Shown here: positions 16,246 to 24,387 of the stretch, piece after piece | Numbering within the stretch: the stretch's first letter is position 1 | Layout: the number at the start of each line of letters is the position of its first letter | Assembly (NCBI GenBank): GCA_036503065.1 | Contig: DASXXM010000171.1 | Location: 1 to 33,212, forward strand | Source: DATEPR01 sp036503065 | Lineage (GTDB): Bacteria; Actinomycetota; Actinomycetes; Mycobacteriales; Pseudonocardiaceae | Direction of reading: 5' to 3' | Length of the DNA stretch: 33,212 nucleotides | Notes under the pieces: model-generated | What the model was told of the DNA's origin: nothing | What the model saw: only the letters and a program-made list of their open reading frames with translations | Databases searched by the model: none | Position numbers and translations under genes: made by a program

Positions 16246-17139
16246 CTAGCTGGGCAGTGGCACCGACTTCAGCGTCACGACGGTCGTCTTGTTCACCGTG
16301 ACCGTGTTGCCGTACGTCGGGTCGACCGCGCTTCCGGTGGTCTGGACCTCGGCCTTGCCCTTCTGATACGGAGTGGTGCCGGTGGGCACCGCGGTCGCGG
16401 CCCAGGCGACGCCGGCGCCGGGGACACACGCGACAGTCGTCGAGTAGTTGCCCCGGATGATCACATTGTGCGACACCTCGGTCACCAGGCCGGACACCGC
16501 GACCGACACCGGCTCGTTGCAGGTGACCGTGCCGGTGAGTTCGGCGTTGCCGTCCAGCTTGACGGCCTTGGCGTTGGTGGACACGTTGACCCCGACACCC
16601 AGTTGCGGCGGTGCCGGCGCGTTCGCGATGTGGATCTCACCGCGGGCCGCCGTCGGGCCGCCTTCGCAGTGCTGTTCGAACGTGGCGTCCAGGGTCTGGA
16701 CGTAACCGTTCGGGCCGAACACCGCGTTCTGCACGGCGAAGGACCCGGTCACCTGGTTGCAGCCCCGGCCGTTGCCGAACAGGCTCAGGCCCGGCGCGGT
16801 CGGTGCCTGGAACGGGTACCTGGTGGCGTTGGCGTACGTGGTGCCCGCGGTCAGTGCCTGGCCGCTGGGGGCGGCCAGGTCCAGGATCCAGAAGTCGCCG
16901 TTGGCACCGCTGATGTCCATGGTGACCACGTGGTCGTCGGCGCTGCCGAAGACGGTCAGCGTGTCCTTGGCACTCGTCGAGTACGAGAACGAGCCGCCAC
17001 CGCTGATGAAGTCACCGGGGTCGCCGCTGAACGACATCGAACCCGTGGTGACCGGCTGCGCGTTGGCCGCCGTGATCCCCAACGCGGTCGCGGTCACCGC
17101 CAACGCGACTATCACACCGGCCCGTCGAACCAAACCCAT
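16246..17139 (-). CDS. secreted beta-rich protein of unknown function
   Basis: 297 residues from the ATG (a GTG one codon earlier is equally possible; a GGGGGAG site serves both). A clean Sec signal peptide has RR at 5-6, a hydrophobic core and cleavage after ANA at about 27. The mature protein is rich in Thr, Ser, Gly and Val. An N-terminal domain (about 30-160) contains SFSYSTSAKDTLTVFGSADDHVV, a GRGCNQVTG and an EQHCEGG segment. A second domain (about 175-297) contains VTCNEP and VACVPG. The four cysteines could form one disulfide per domain. I do not recognise a named family; the build suggests two beta-sandwich domains of an exported structural or adhesive protein. It follows the divergent region near the MFS gene and ends before a strong hairpin. 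Confidence 0.7.
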   Translation of the reverse strand: MGLVRRAGVIVALAVTATALGITAANAQPVTTGSMSFSGDPGDFISGGGSFSYSTSAKDTLTVFGSADDHVVTMDISGANGDFWILDLAAPSGQALTAGTTYANATRYPFQAPTAPGLSLFGNGRGCNQVTGSFAVQNAVFGPNGYVQTLDATFEQHCEGGPTAARGEIHIANAPAPPQLGVGVNVSTNAKAVKLDGNAELTGTVTCNEPVSVAVSGLVTEVSHNVIIRGNYSTTVACVPGAGVAWAATAVPTGTTPYQKGKAEVQTTGSAVDPTYGNTVTVNKTTVVTLKSVPLPS

Positions 17140-17297
17140 CACAAGAACTCCCCCTTTGATCGTTCCATCCGTTACGTGTCCGTTTCGAACACTCGGTTGG
17201 TTGGATCGGTGGGCGAGGTTCCGGTGTTATCCGGTTTTTCGGCGTGTTGGCCAGAATAGGCGGAATGGACTGTGGCGTTGCTGCGAATGCCGGATCT

Positions 17298-18566
17298 TCA
17301 CCGCACGCTCTTGATCGGCCGTACGGTCAGCGCCGCGAGCAGCGCGGTGACAAGTGACAGTCCGAACAGGACCGGGTAGCCGAGCCGGTCGCGGCCGAAG
17401 CCGTCGATGATCACGCCGCCCAGGCCGCCTGCCAGCACGTACGGCAGGTTGTTCGCGATGTTGATGATGCCGAGATCCTTGCCCCGGTCGGCCGGGTTGG
17501 GCAGCACCTGGGTGATCAGCGCCTGGTCCACCGATGCGTAGCTGCCCCAGCCGGCACCCAGGATGACCGCGCCGATGATGCCGGCCGTGATCGTCGGGAA
17601 GACGGCGAACAGCAGGCTGGACAGGCCTTGGAGCACCGAGGCGATGATCACCAGCCGCTTGCGCCGCATGGTGCGGTCGGAGTAGCGGCCGGCCGGGATC
17701 GCGCAGGCCACCGCGGCCACGGTGTAGATCGCGACCAGGTAGAACGTCCACGTGTTCGGGTCGACGTGCACCCGGTCGCGCAGGAAGAAGTAGAGGAAGA
17801 CCTGTTGCAGCGCGTTGGACAGCTGGATGAAGAACCGGCCGCTCCACGCCCAGGCGAAGTCGGCGTGCCGCAGCGGTGTCACGATGCCGACCAGGAACGC
17901 CCGCAGCGAGAAGGGCGGCCGCTGCGCGCGCAGCAGCGGCGTCCCCCTGGTGGTCAGCGCGAACGGCACGGCCAGTACGACAGCGAGCACGGCCATCGCG
18001 GCGAAACCGGACACCACGCCGGTGAACACCAGGCTGACGATCGCGATGCCGACCAGCGGCCCGGCCGACGTGGACACGCCGTAGAACGCGGACACGAACG
18101 CGCGTTGGGTCACCGGCACCTCGTCGGGCACCGCCGCGCTCAGCGCCGCGCTCATCGAGGACATGCCGATCTGCGCGACCGTCCAGACGAGGACCATGCC
18201 CAGCACCGTGGTCTGCAGACCCTGTCCGGCCAGGCAGATCCCGGCGACGATCGCGCCGCCGAGCACCCAGACCTGCCGACGGCCGCGCGTGGCCAGCGTC
18301 CGGTCGGACAGCGCGCCGACCACGATGTTGACGATGATCGTCATCACCGCCGCGGCGATCGTGACCACGCCGAGCACGGTCTCCTGGTTGTTGCCGGCGA
18401 CCGCGGTGGCCTGTTTGGGCAGCAGGATCTGCCCGGCCGCGTACATCGGCATCAGCCAGCCGAAGCTGCCCAGCGTCCATTTCGTGATCCAGCCGCCGGA
18501 CGCGTTGCGCAGCGGTTCCCGCGTCGCTGCCGGCGGCTCGGACCCGGCCACGTCGACGGTCGCCAT
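17298..18566 (-). CDS. MFS transporter
   Basis: 422 residues with about 12 membrane segments. The loop 2-3 region carries the MFS motif GALSDRTLATRGRRQVWV, and the equivalent second-half loop reads AGRYSDRTMRRKRLVII, showing the internal repeat of the superfamily. The N-terminus is short and cytoplasmic. The pattern, with a WLMPMYAAGQILLP first helix and RADRGKDLGIINIANNLPYV-like loop (here PADRGKDLG), resembles actinobacterial MFS proteins annotated as sugar or GPH-type transporters; the substrate cannot be read. The ATG has a GAGGAG ribosome site. The gene stands alone, divergent from the NfeD-flotillin pair with 187 bp between them. Confidence 0.85.
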   Translation of the reverse strand: MATVDVAGSEPPAATREPLRNASGGWITKWTLGSFGWLMPMYAAGQILLPKQATAVAGNNQETVLGVVTIAAAVMTIIVNIVVGALSDRTLATRGRRQVWVLGGAIVAGICLAGQGLQTTVLGMVLVWTVAQIGMSSMSAALSAAVPDEVPVTQRAFVSAFYGVSTSAGPLVGIAIVSLVFTGVVSGFAAMAVLAVVLAVPFALTTRGTPLLRAQRPPFSLRAFLVGIVTPLRHADFAWAWSGRFFIQLSNALQQVFLYFFLRDRVHVDPNTWTFYLVAIYTVAAVACAIPAGRYSDRTMRRKRLVIIASVLQGLSSLLFAVFPTITAGIIGAVILGAGWGSYASVDQALITQVLPNPADRGKDLGIINIANNLPYVLAGGLGGVIIDGFGRDRLGYPVLFGLSLVTALLAALTVRPIKSVR

Positions 18567-18753
18567 GTCGACTCCTCACGAGAAGTGAACAAGTTTCGGG
18601 TTCGGTCATGGTCCGGCATCGACCGTACTTTGTCCAGGTCACGGCCATCCGCGACATACCGGGCGTCTATCGGGTCACGTGCCGACACGAAGGTCAACCG
18701 AGCAGTAAGTTTGGCATCAGACAGTTCAGTGGCGGAGAAAGGTCGAGCTGGCG

Positions 18754-18996
18754 ATGGATGACGACCCGTCGGCCATCGGCCGTGTCGGTGTCCTCACCAT
18801 CGGCACCCGAGGGCCGAACGGACCGGGGGAAGTGCTGATCAAGATTCGCGGCGGCTCGGAGAGCTTCCTGGCGTGGTCGGGCGAGACCCTGCCCAAGGGC
18901 ACCGCCGTGCTGATCATCGAGTCTCGTGGGGCGCGCGCGGTGAACGTGGTCAGGTGGTCCGAACCCCCCACTGCTGCATTCGGTATTTCGGATTAG
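18754..18996 (+). CDS. NfeD-like short OB-fold protein
   Basis: 80 residues without membrane helices. The sequence is beta-rich and matches the soluble C-terminal OB-like domain of NfeD proteins: GRVGVLTIGTRGPNGPGEVLIKIRGGSESFLAWSG, then LPKGTAVLIIESRGARAVNVV. NfeD partners flotillin-type SPFH proteins, and the flotillin gene starts 6 bp after this stop. Full NfeD1b proteins carry membrane helices; this one lacks them, so it must be recruited by the flotillin or by another membrane protein. The ribosome site is weak (AAAGG 11 nt upstream), and coupling to the next gene is likely. Confidence 0.75.
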   Translation: MDDDPSAIGRVGVLTIGTRGPNGPGEVLIKIRGGSESFLAWSGETLPKGTAVLIIESRGARAVNVVRWSEPPTAAFGISD

Positions 18997-19002
18997 GAGA
19001 GA

Positions 19003-20142
19003 ATGATGTTCGGTTACCACGTGCCAGCGCCCGACCAGGCGATGTTGATCTCCGGGGGCAACGCGGGCAGGTCGGGCACACCCTTCCGGGTCGTCACCGG
19101 CCACGGCACCTTCGTGGCCCCGTTCTTCCGCAAGGTTCGCTATCTGACGCTGGCCATGTGCGAGGCGGAGGTCGCGGAGGCCTGCGTCACCAAGCAGGGA
19201 ATCGCGCTGAACGTGCGCGCGGTGATCGCGTTCAAGGTCGGCAACGACGACGAGAGCATCGTCAACGCCGGCCAGCGCTTCCTGTCCGACCAGGACCAGA
19301 TGTCCCTGCTGACCGGCCGGATCTTCGCAGGTCACCTCCGCTCCATCATCGGCTCGATGACCGTCGAGGAGATCGTCACCGAGCGGCAGAAGCTGGCCAC
19401 CGAGGTGCTCGACGGCTCGAAGGAGGAGATGGCCAAGATCGGCCTGTCGGTGGACTCGCTGCAGATCCAGTCGATCGACGACATGAAGCTCGGCTACATC
19501 GCCGCGATGGCCGCCCCGCACAATGCCGTCATCCAGCAGAAGGCGGCCATCGCCCAGGCGCAGTCCAACCAGCTGGCCGCGCAGGCGCAACAGGAATCCC
19601 AGCGCCAGCAGGCCGAATACGCCCGGCAGACGTCCGTCGTACAGGCGCAGTACAAGGCCGAGGTGGACAAGGCGCAGGCAGAAGCGGCCCAGGCGGGCCC
19701 GCTGGCGCAGGCGCAGGCGCAACGCCAGGTCATCGCGGCACAGACCGAGTTGGCCCAACGCAGCGCCGAACTGCGCCAGCAGGAGTTGGTCTCCGAGGTC
19801 ATCCGACCGGCCGAGGCCGAAGCCGAGAAGGTCCGCATCCTGGCCGAGGCCGACGCGCAGCGGATGCGCATCACGGCTGCCGCGGCCGCGTCGAACAACC
19901 GGGTCGCCCTGGATCAGGCGTTGATCGCGCAGCTACCACAGATCGTGCGCGAGGCCGCCAATGGTCTGGCCGGTGCCAACGTGAACATCCTCAACGGTTC
20001 CGACGGCCTCAGCCAGATCGCCGCCGGCCTCGTCGGCCAGGGACTGTCCATTCTGGAGTCGGTCAAGAAGGGACTCGGCAACTCGAACGAGTCGGCCCCG
20101 TCCGCGGACGAGGACGCGGATCGTAAGCAACTCGAACGGTGA
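19003..20142 (+). CDS. flotillin-like SPFH-domain protein
   Basis: 379 residues. An SPFH/band-7 domain (about 5-170) contains GTPFRVVTGHGTFVAPFFRKVRYLTL, the alternating strands typical of flotillins, and ALNVRAVIAFKVGNDDESI. A long Ala/Gln/Glu coiled coil follows (about 175-300, with EA-rich repeats such as AEAEKVRILAEADAQRM), and the tail is polar. There is no N-terminal membrane helix; flotillins associate with the membrane peripherally. They scaffold functional membrane microdomains and affect membrane fluidity, secretion and signalling. Two adjacent ATGs at 19003 and 19006 follow an AGGAGA site that overlaps the NfeD stop. The gene forms an operon with NfeD and ends 3 bp from the convergent phosphoesterase gene. 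Confidence 0.88.
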   Translation: MMFGYHVPAPDQAMLISGGNAGRSGTPFRVVTGHGTFVAPFFRKVRYLTLAMCEAEVAEACVTKQGIALNVRAVIAFKVGNDDESIVNAGQRFLSDQDQMSLLTGRIFAGHLRSIIGSMTVEEIVTERQKLATEVLDGSKEEMAKIGLSVDSLQIQSIDDMKLGYIAAMAAPHNAVIQQKAAIAQAQSNQLAAQAQQESQRQQAEYARQTSVVQAQYKAEVDKAQAEAAQAGPLAQAQAQRQVIAAQTELAQRSAELRQQELVSEVIRPAEAEAEKVRILAEADAQRMRITAAAAASNNRVALDQALIAQLPQIVREAANGLAGANVNILNGSDGLSQIAAGLVGQGLSILESVKKGLGNSNESAPSADEDADRKQLER

Positions 20143-20145
20143 TAC

Positions 20146-21282
20146 TCAACCGGAACGCAACGTCAACAAGCTGATCTCGCTGGGCGCGAAGACACGCAAC
20201 GGTGGTCCCCAGAACCCGGCCCCCCGACTGGTGTAGAGCTGGGTCCGATCCCCATGCCGACTGAGGCCATGAAGAAACTTCTGGTCCAGTCGTACCACCA
20301 GGTGGAACGGCCAGATCTGGCCGCCGTGGGTGTGGCCGGACAGTTGTAGGTCCACGCCGGCTTCGGTGGCCTGGGTTACCTGTTTGGGTTGGTGGGCCAG
20401 CAGTAGCACCGGTGTGTCCTGGTCCGTGCCGGCCAGTGCCGCGGCCAGGTTGGGGCCGTGGCCGGGGAGGCCGGATGACGTGCCGGTCGGGTCGTCGATG
20501 CCGGCCAGGATCAGTTGGGCGCCGTCGCGTTCGATCAGCAGGTGTCGGTTGTGCATGGGTTCCCAGCCGAGGCTGGACATGTGGTCCAGCCACTTCTGTC
20601 CTTCGCTGAAGTACTCGTGGTTTCCGGTGATGTAGAGCTTGGCCATGGTGGCGCGCACGGTGCCCAGCGGTGCGACCTGATCGCGCCGTTGGTCGACCGT
20701 GCCGTCGGCGAGGTCCCCGGCGTGGCACACCACGTCGGGGTTCAGTTCGTTCACCACGGCAGCCAGTCGGGCCGACCAGCGTTGCCGGTTGATCGGTCCG
20801 AAGTGGGTGTCCGCGAGCACCACGACCCGCAGGCCGTCCAGGCCGTGGCCGAGTCGGGGCAGGACGATGTCCACGGCCTTCGTGCGCGGCAGTCTCAGCG
20901 CCGCCACGAGGCCCCAGCCGACGAGCACGATCGCGACGGCCAGGACCGCGAGCGCGGTGAGCCGCGCCCCGGCCACAGTGTCCACACCGGACAGTGCGAG
21001 TACCAGGCGCACGATCAGACCGAGCACCGACCACGCGAAGAAGACCCAGATCACGCCGAGCGTCGTGTCGCCGACCCGCGCCGCCCAGTCCCGGTGCCGC
21101 TTCCCGTGGCCGTACACCATCAGCACGGGGAACGAGACCATCGCGGCCGCGAACACCACGGTCCCCACCACAACGCCGGACGTCGACCAGTAGGCGGACG
21201 CGACGACCGTCCACCATGGCACTGCGAACAGCAACAGCAGCACCAGGCCGAACACGTATGGAAACACGCTTCTGCGTCTCAT
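20146..21282 (-). CDS. membrane-anchored metallophosphoesterase (YkuE/YaeI-like)
   Basis: 378 residues. Four hydrophobic segments occupy about 8-30, 35-57, 75-98 and 108-130. The calcineurin-like phosphoesterase domain follows with all metal motifs: LADTHFG (Asp158, His160), HAGDLADG (Asp190), TGNHEY (Asn221, His222), LLLAHQP (His297) and SGHTHGGQIWP (His317, His319). B. subtilis YkuE and similar proteins act on lipid-linked or nucleotide phosphates at the membrane; the substrate here is unknown. The ATG has GAAAGG upstream. It is convergent with the flotillin gene with no room for a terminator. Confidence 0.87.
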   Translation of the reverse strand: MRRRSVFPYVFGLVLLLLFAVPWWTVVASAYWSTSGVVVGTVVFAAAMVSFPVLMVYGHGKRHRDWAARVGDTTLGVIWVFFAWSVLGLIVRLVLALSGVDTVAGARLTALAVLAVAIVLVGWGLVAALRLPRTKAVDIVLPRLGHGLDGLRVVVLADTHFGPINRQRWSARLAAVVNELNPDVVCHAGDLADGTVDQRRDQVAPLGTVRATMAKLYITGNHEYFSEGQKWLDHMSSLGWEPMHNRHLLIERDGAQLILAGIDDPTGTSSGLPGHGPNLAAALAGTDQDTPVLLLAHQPKQVTQATEAGVDLQLSGHTHGGQIWPFHLVVRLDQKFLHGLSRHGDRTQLYTSRGAGFWGPPLRVFAPSEISLLTLRSG

Positions 21283-21341
21283 CCGCGCCTTTCCACGGGT
21301 CGGCCGATCTGCCGAGACTACCGGCCGGCCGGAAAGGGGAG

Positions 21342-21926
21342 TCAGTGAAGGCCGGCGAAGGCGCTGTCCACGATCGACGTCAACACCGCACGGTCCGGAT
21401 TCGCCTTGCCGACGACCATCAGGCCCAGGGCGCTCGCGACCAGCGACTTCGCGGCGCAGGCCGGATCGAGCGTGGCACGCACGTCACCCCGGCCGACGGC
21501 GGTGGCCAGCGCCCTGGTCATGCGGCCTTCGAGGCGGGCGAAGTGGTGGCGCACCACGGTGGCAACCTCGTTGTCCTCAGCCGCGTTCTCGATGGCGCTG
21601 TTGACCAGCAGACAGCCCTGCCGGCCTGCGGGGCTCGTCAGGCCGTCGACCAGTCCGTCGAAGTAGCCGCGGAGCTCCGCCACCGACGCGCCCGGTTCGT
21701 CCAACTCGCCGAGTTGCCGCGGCACGACCAGCCGTGTGTAGCGCTCCAGCGACTTCATGAACAAGGTGTGCTTTCCACCGGGAAACGCACCGTAGAGGCT
21801 GCCCGGGTTGACCCCGGTGGCCTTGACGAGATCCTCGACCGACGTGGCCCGATACCCGCGCTCCCAGAAGCGGAGCATGGCCTGGTGCAACACCGTGTCC
21901 GGGTCGAACTCCCTCGGGCGGGGCAT
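21342..21926 (-). CDS. TetR-family transcriptional regulator
   Basis: 194 residues. The N-terminal HTH reads FDPDTVLHQAMLRFWERGYRATSVEDLVKATGVNPGSLYGAFPGGK, the standard TetR_N layout; the rest is helical ligand-binding and dimerisation. The frame extends far upstream, but the ATG at 21926 directly precedes the HTH and is preceded by a -10 box at leaderless spacing. It is divergent from a VOC-family gene (87 bp between starts), the most likely target. Similar regulators control detoxification genes for reactive electrophiles, which would fit a glyoxalase-fold partner (inference). Confidence 0.88.
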   Translation of the reverse strand: MPRPREFDPDTVLHQAMLRFWERGYRATSVEDLVKATGVNPGSLYGAFPGGKHTLFMKSLERYTRLVVPRQLGELDEPGASVAELRGYFDGLVDGLTSPAGRQGCLLVNSAIENAAEDNEVATVVRHHFARLEGRMTRALATAVGRGDVRATLDPACAAKSLVASALGLMVVGKANPDRAVLTSIVDSAFAGLH

Positions 21927-21933
21927 GTGGCCA

Positions 21934-21962
21934 AAGGTAGATGAGCGACCGTTCAAAAACAA
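21934..21962 (-). promoter_or_regulatory. promoter of the TetR gene (leaderless)
   Basis: On the minus strand TTGTTT (21957-21962) and TACCTT (21934-21939) are separated by 17 bp; the start codon follows 7 nt after the -10. Confidence 0.5.
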
Positions 21963-22001
21963 GGGGCCGATTCGTTCAAGGCAGCCGTCGGAGGGTCGCG
22001 T

Positions 22002-22007
22002 TAGCCT
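22002..22007 (+). promoter_or_regulatory. -10 box for leaderless VOC gene
   Basis: TAGCCT is followed by 6 nt and the ATG. No ribosome site lies between them. Confidence 0.5.
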
Positions 22008-22013
22008 GCCGCC

Positions 22014-22406
22014 ATGACACCTCGTTTCGACTACATCGGCATGGTCGTCGCGGACATGACGGCGACACTGGCCTTCTACCGGCGCCTCGGGATGGACCTG
22101 CCCGCCGACGCGGCGACGCAGCCGCACGTGGACGTCGTACTCCCCAACGGGATGCGCCTGGCATGGGACACCGTGGCGACCATCCGGTCGTTCGACCAGG
22201 ACTGGGTCCAGCCCACCGGCCCCAATCGGATCGGCATCGCCTTCAATTGCGACACCCCGGCCGACGTGGACAAGGTCTACGCCGAACTGGTCGGCGCGGG
22301 CCACCACGGCCGGCGGGAACCGTGGGACGCGTTCTGGGGCCAGCGCTACGCCACGGTGGACGACCCCGACGGCAACGCCGTCGACCTGTATGCCCAACTT
22401 TCCTGA
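22014..22406 (+). CDS. VOC (glyoxalase/bleomycin-resistance fold) family protein
   Basis: 130 residues forming two beta-alpha-beta-beta-beta modules: FDYIGMVVADMTATLAFYRRLGMDL at the N-terminus and GIAFNCDTPADVDKVYAELVGAG, then the final YATVDDPDGNAVDLYAQL strand. The terminal DPDGN-DLY motif supplies the usual metal-ligand acidic residue position. VOC proteins isomerise, cleave or sequester small molecules; the substrate is not readable. The gene is divergent from a TetR regulator that probably controls it. The start is leaderless. Confidence 0.85.
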   Translation: MTPRFDYIGMVVADMTATLAFYRRLGMDLPADAATQPHVDVVLPNGMRLAWDTVATIRSFDQDWVQPTGPNRIGIAFNCDTPADVDKVYAELVGAGHHGRREPWDAFWGQRYATVDDPDGNAVDLYAQLS

Positions 22407-22459
22407 TTCGCGTTGGGCCGGTCGGCGCAATCGTCGGCACAACAATTGACCAGGGGATC

Positions 22460-22493
22460 TTGCCGCTGGTAGGACGAGAGGGTATACAGTATA
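22460..22493 (+). promoter_or_regulatory. promoter with overlapping palindrome upstream of the MHS transporter
   Basis: TTGCCG (22460-22465) and TATACA (22483-22488) are 17 bp apart, a good sigma-70-type promoter. The palindrome TATACAGTATA (22483-22493) covers the -10, as expected for a repressor site; GTATAC-type sites are typical of FCD-type GntR regulators. No such regulator is adjacent. Confidence 0.6.
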
Positions 22494-22536
22494 TGATCTT
22501 GACCGGTTGAGGGCCGACTCCGGACTGGAGACGCGC

Positions 22537-23826
22537 ATGACCACGATCGCGCTTGATGACACCGTCGTCACGAGCCAGCGCCGCCGCAGGGCGGTGATCG
22601 CGAGCACGGTGGGCACCTCTATCGAATGGTACGACTTCTTCCTGTACGGCACCGCGTCCGCGCTGGTCTTTCCAACGCTGTTCTTTCCCAACAGTGCCCC
22701 GTTCGTCGGCATTCTCGCCTCGTTCGGGACGCAGTTCGTCGGGTTCGCGTCGCGGCCGATCGGTGCCGCGATCTTCGGGCACTACGGCGACCGGATCGGC
22801 CGCAAGGCAACGCTGATCACCACCCTGCTGGTGATGGGTATCGGCACGTTCCTGATCGGTTGCCTGCCGACTTATCACACGCTCGGCGCGTTCGCGCCGG
22901 TGCTGCTCGTGGTGCTGCGCATCGCGCAGGGGATCGGCGTCGGCGGCGAATGGGGCGGCTCGGTGCTGCTGTCCATGGAGTGGGGCAAGCGCAAGCAGCG
23001 CGGCTTCATGGCGAGCTGGCCACAACTCGGCGTGCCGATCGGCCTGCTGCTGTCCACGGGTGCGGTGAAGCTGATGTCCGCGTGGGCGGGCAAGGGCTTC
23101 GAGTCGTGGGGCTGGCGGATTCCGTTCCTGGTCAGCATCGTGCTGGTGGGCATCGGGCTGTACGTCCGGCTCCGGGTGGTGGAGTCGCCCGAGTTCACCA
23201 AGGTCAGCGAAACGGCGAAGGTTGTGCGGCTGCCGGTGTGGGAGTCGATCAAGCGACACCCGAGGGCGATCCTGTGCTCCGCGTTCATCCGGATGTCCGA
23301 GCAGGCGCCGTTCTATCTGTTCGTCACGTTCGTGCTGACGTACGGCACGAAACACCTCAAGCTCGCGCAGAACGACCTGCTCGGCTACACGATGGTCGCG
23401 GCGGCGGTCGGGTTGATCAGCGTGCCGCTGTTCGGCTGGTTGTCCGACAAGATCGGGCGACGGCTGATGTACGGCATCGGCATCGTGTTGACCGGGGCGT
23501 TCGCGTTCCCGTACTTCGGCCTGCTGAACACCAAGGTCTCCTGGCTGGTGCTGGTCGGCATCGTGGTGTCGTTGATCTTCCACGACATGCAGTACGGGCC
23601 GGAGGCCGCGCTGATCGCGGAGAGCTTCGACACGAACGTACGGTACTCCGGCGCCAGCCTCGGCTACCAGTTCGCGTCGGTCATCGCGGGTGGCCCCGCG
23701 CCGCTGATCGCGGCCGCGATCCTGTCGGCCACCGGCAGCAGCACGTGGATCAGTTGGTACATCGTCGGTTGCGCGGTGCTGGCGATGATCGCCCTGATCG
23801 CGATGCCGAGACCGGCACAGGAGTAG
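22537..23826 (+). CDS. MHS-family (metabolite:H+ symporter) MFS transporter
   Basis: 429 residues with 12 predicted membrane segments. The family hallmarks are GTSIEWYDFFLYGTASALVF in helix 1, GHYGDRIGRKATLI in loop 2-3, RIAQGIGVGGEWGGSVLLS in helix 4 and GWLSDKIGRRLMYG in the second half. MHS members (ProP, ShiA, KgtP, citrate permeases) import organic acids, osmolytes or shikimate by proton symport. The frame is open to 22507, but the ATG at 22537 with TGGAGA upstream fits the family N-terminus. A well-formed promoter and palindrome lie upstream. It ends one base from the convergent GNAT gene. Confidence 0.9.
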   Translation: MTTIALDDTVVTSQRRRRAVIASTVGTSIEWYDFFLYGTASALVFPTLFFPNSAPFVGILASFGTQFVGFASRPIGAAIFGHYGDRIGRKATLITTLLVMGIGTFLIGCLPTYHTLGAFAPVLLVVLRIAQGIGVGGEWGGSVLLSMEWGKRKQRGFMASWPQLGVPIGLLLSTGAVKLMSAWAGKGFESWGWRIPFLVSIVLVGIGLYVRLRVVESPEFTKVSETAKVVRLPVWESIKRHPRAILCSAFIRMSEQAPFYLFVTFVLTYGTKHLKLAQNDLLGYTMVAAAVGLISVPLFGWLSDKIGRRLMYGIGIVLTGAFAFPYFGLLNTKVSWLVLVGIVVSLIFHDMQYGPEAALIAESFDTNVRYSGASLGYQFASVIAGGPAPLIAAAILSATGSSTWISWYIVGCAVLAMIALIAMPRPAQE

Positions 23827-23827
23827 C

Positions 23828-24349
23828 TCAGCGGGGCTCGGCGGGCGGGTCGGCGTCATCGCCGATCGTCCGCTGGGCCCAGGCGACGTCGTGCCACGTG
23901 CCGTGCTTCCAGCCGATGCGTCGGTAGGTGCCGACCGGCTCGAAGCCCATGGCGCGGTGCAGCCCGACGCTTGCCTCGTTGGGCAGCGTCATGCCGGCGA
24001 CCGCGATGCGGAACCCGCGCTCGGCGAGCCGGGCGAACAGGGCGGTGTAGAGCGCGCGGCCGTCACCGGCCCGTCGCCTGCCGGGTTCGAGGTAGACGCT
24101 GACCTCGCACGACCAGCGGTAGGCCGGGCGCGCCTTGTGCTGGCTGCCGTAGGCGTAGCCCGCGACGCGGCCGTCGTGTGCCAGCACGAGCCATGCGTGA
24201 TTCTGTTGCGCCGTCTTGATTCGCGTTGCCATCTCGGCCGGCGACGGCGGGTCGGTCTCGAACGTGATCGCGGTGTCCGTGACGTACGGGCCGTAGATCG
24301 CCGCGCACGCCTCGGCGTCGTGGTCCGCCGACGCGTCCCGGATCAACAT
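23828..24349 (-). CDS. GNAT acetyltransferase, phosphinothricin acetyltransferase-like
   Basis: 173 residues. The sequence follows the PAT/Bar subfamily: IRDASADHDAEACAAIYGPYVTDTAITFETDPPSPAEMATRI at the N-terminus, then WLVLAHDGRVAGYAYGSQHKARPAYRWSCEVSVYL, the acetyl-CoA loop region PGRRRAGDGRALYTAL (the usual RGxG appears as RAGDGRA) and NEASVGLHRAMGFEPVGTYRRIGWKHG. PAT-type enzymes N-acetylate phosphinothricin, methionine sulfoximine or related amino acids. The ATG at 24349 gives the usual family start; an ATG at 24361 is possible. It is divergent from and very close to the methyltransferase gene, whose -10 lies within 30 bp of this start. Confidence 0.83.
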   Translation of the reverse strand: MLIRDASADHDAEACAAIYGPYVTDTAITFETDPPSPAEMATRIKTAQQNHAWLVLAHDGRVAGYAYGSQHKARPAYRWSCEVSVYLEPGRRRAGDGRALYTALFARLAERGFRIAVAGMTLPNEASVGLHRAMGFEPVGTYRRIGWKHGTWHDVAWAQRTIGDDADPPAEPR

Positions 24350-24374
24350 GGTCCACAGCATGACCGACGCGCGG

Positions 24375-24380
24375 TAAAGT
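24375..24380 (+). promoter_or_regulatory. -10 box for leaderless methyltransferase gene
   Basis: TAAAGT lies 7 nt before the ATG at 24388, with no ribosome site between. The divergent GNAT start is only 39 bp away, so the two promoters must overlap. Confidence 0.5.
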
Positions 24381-24387
24381 GCCGCCA

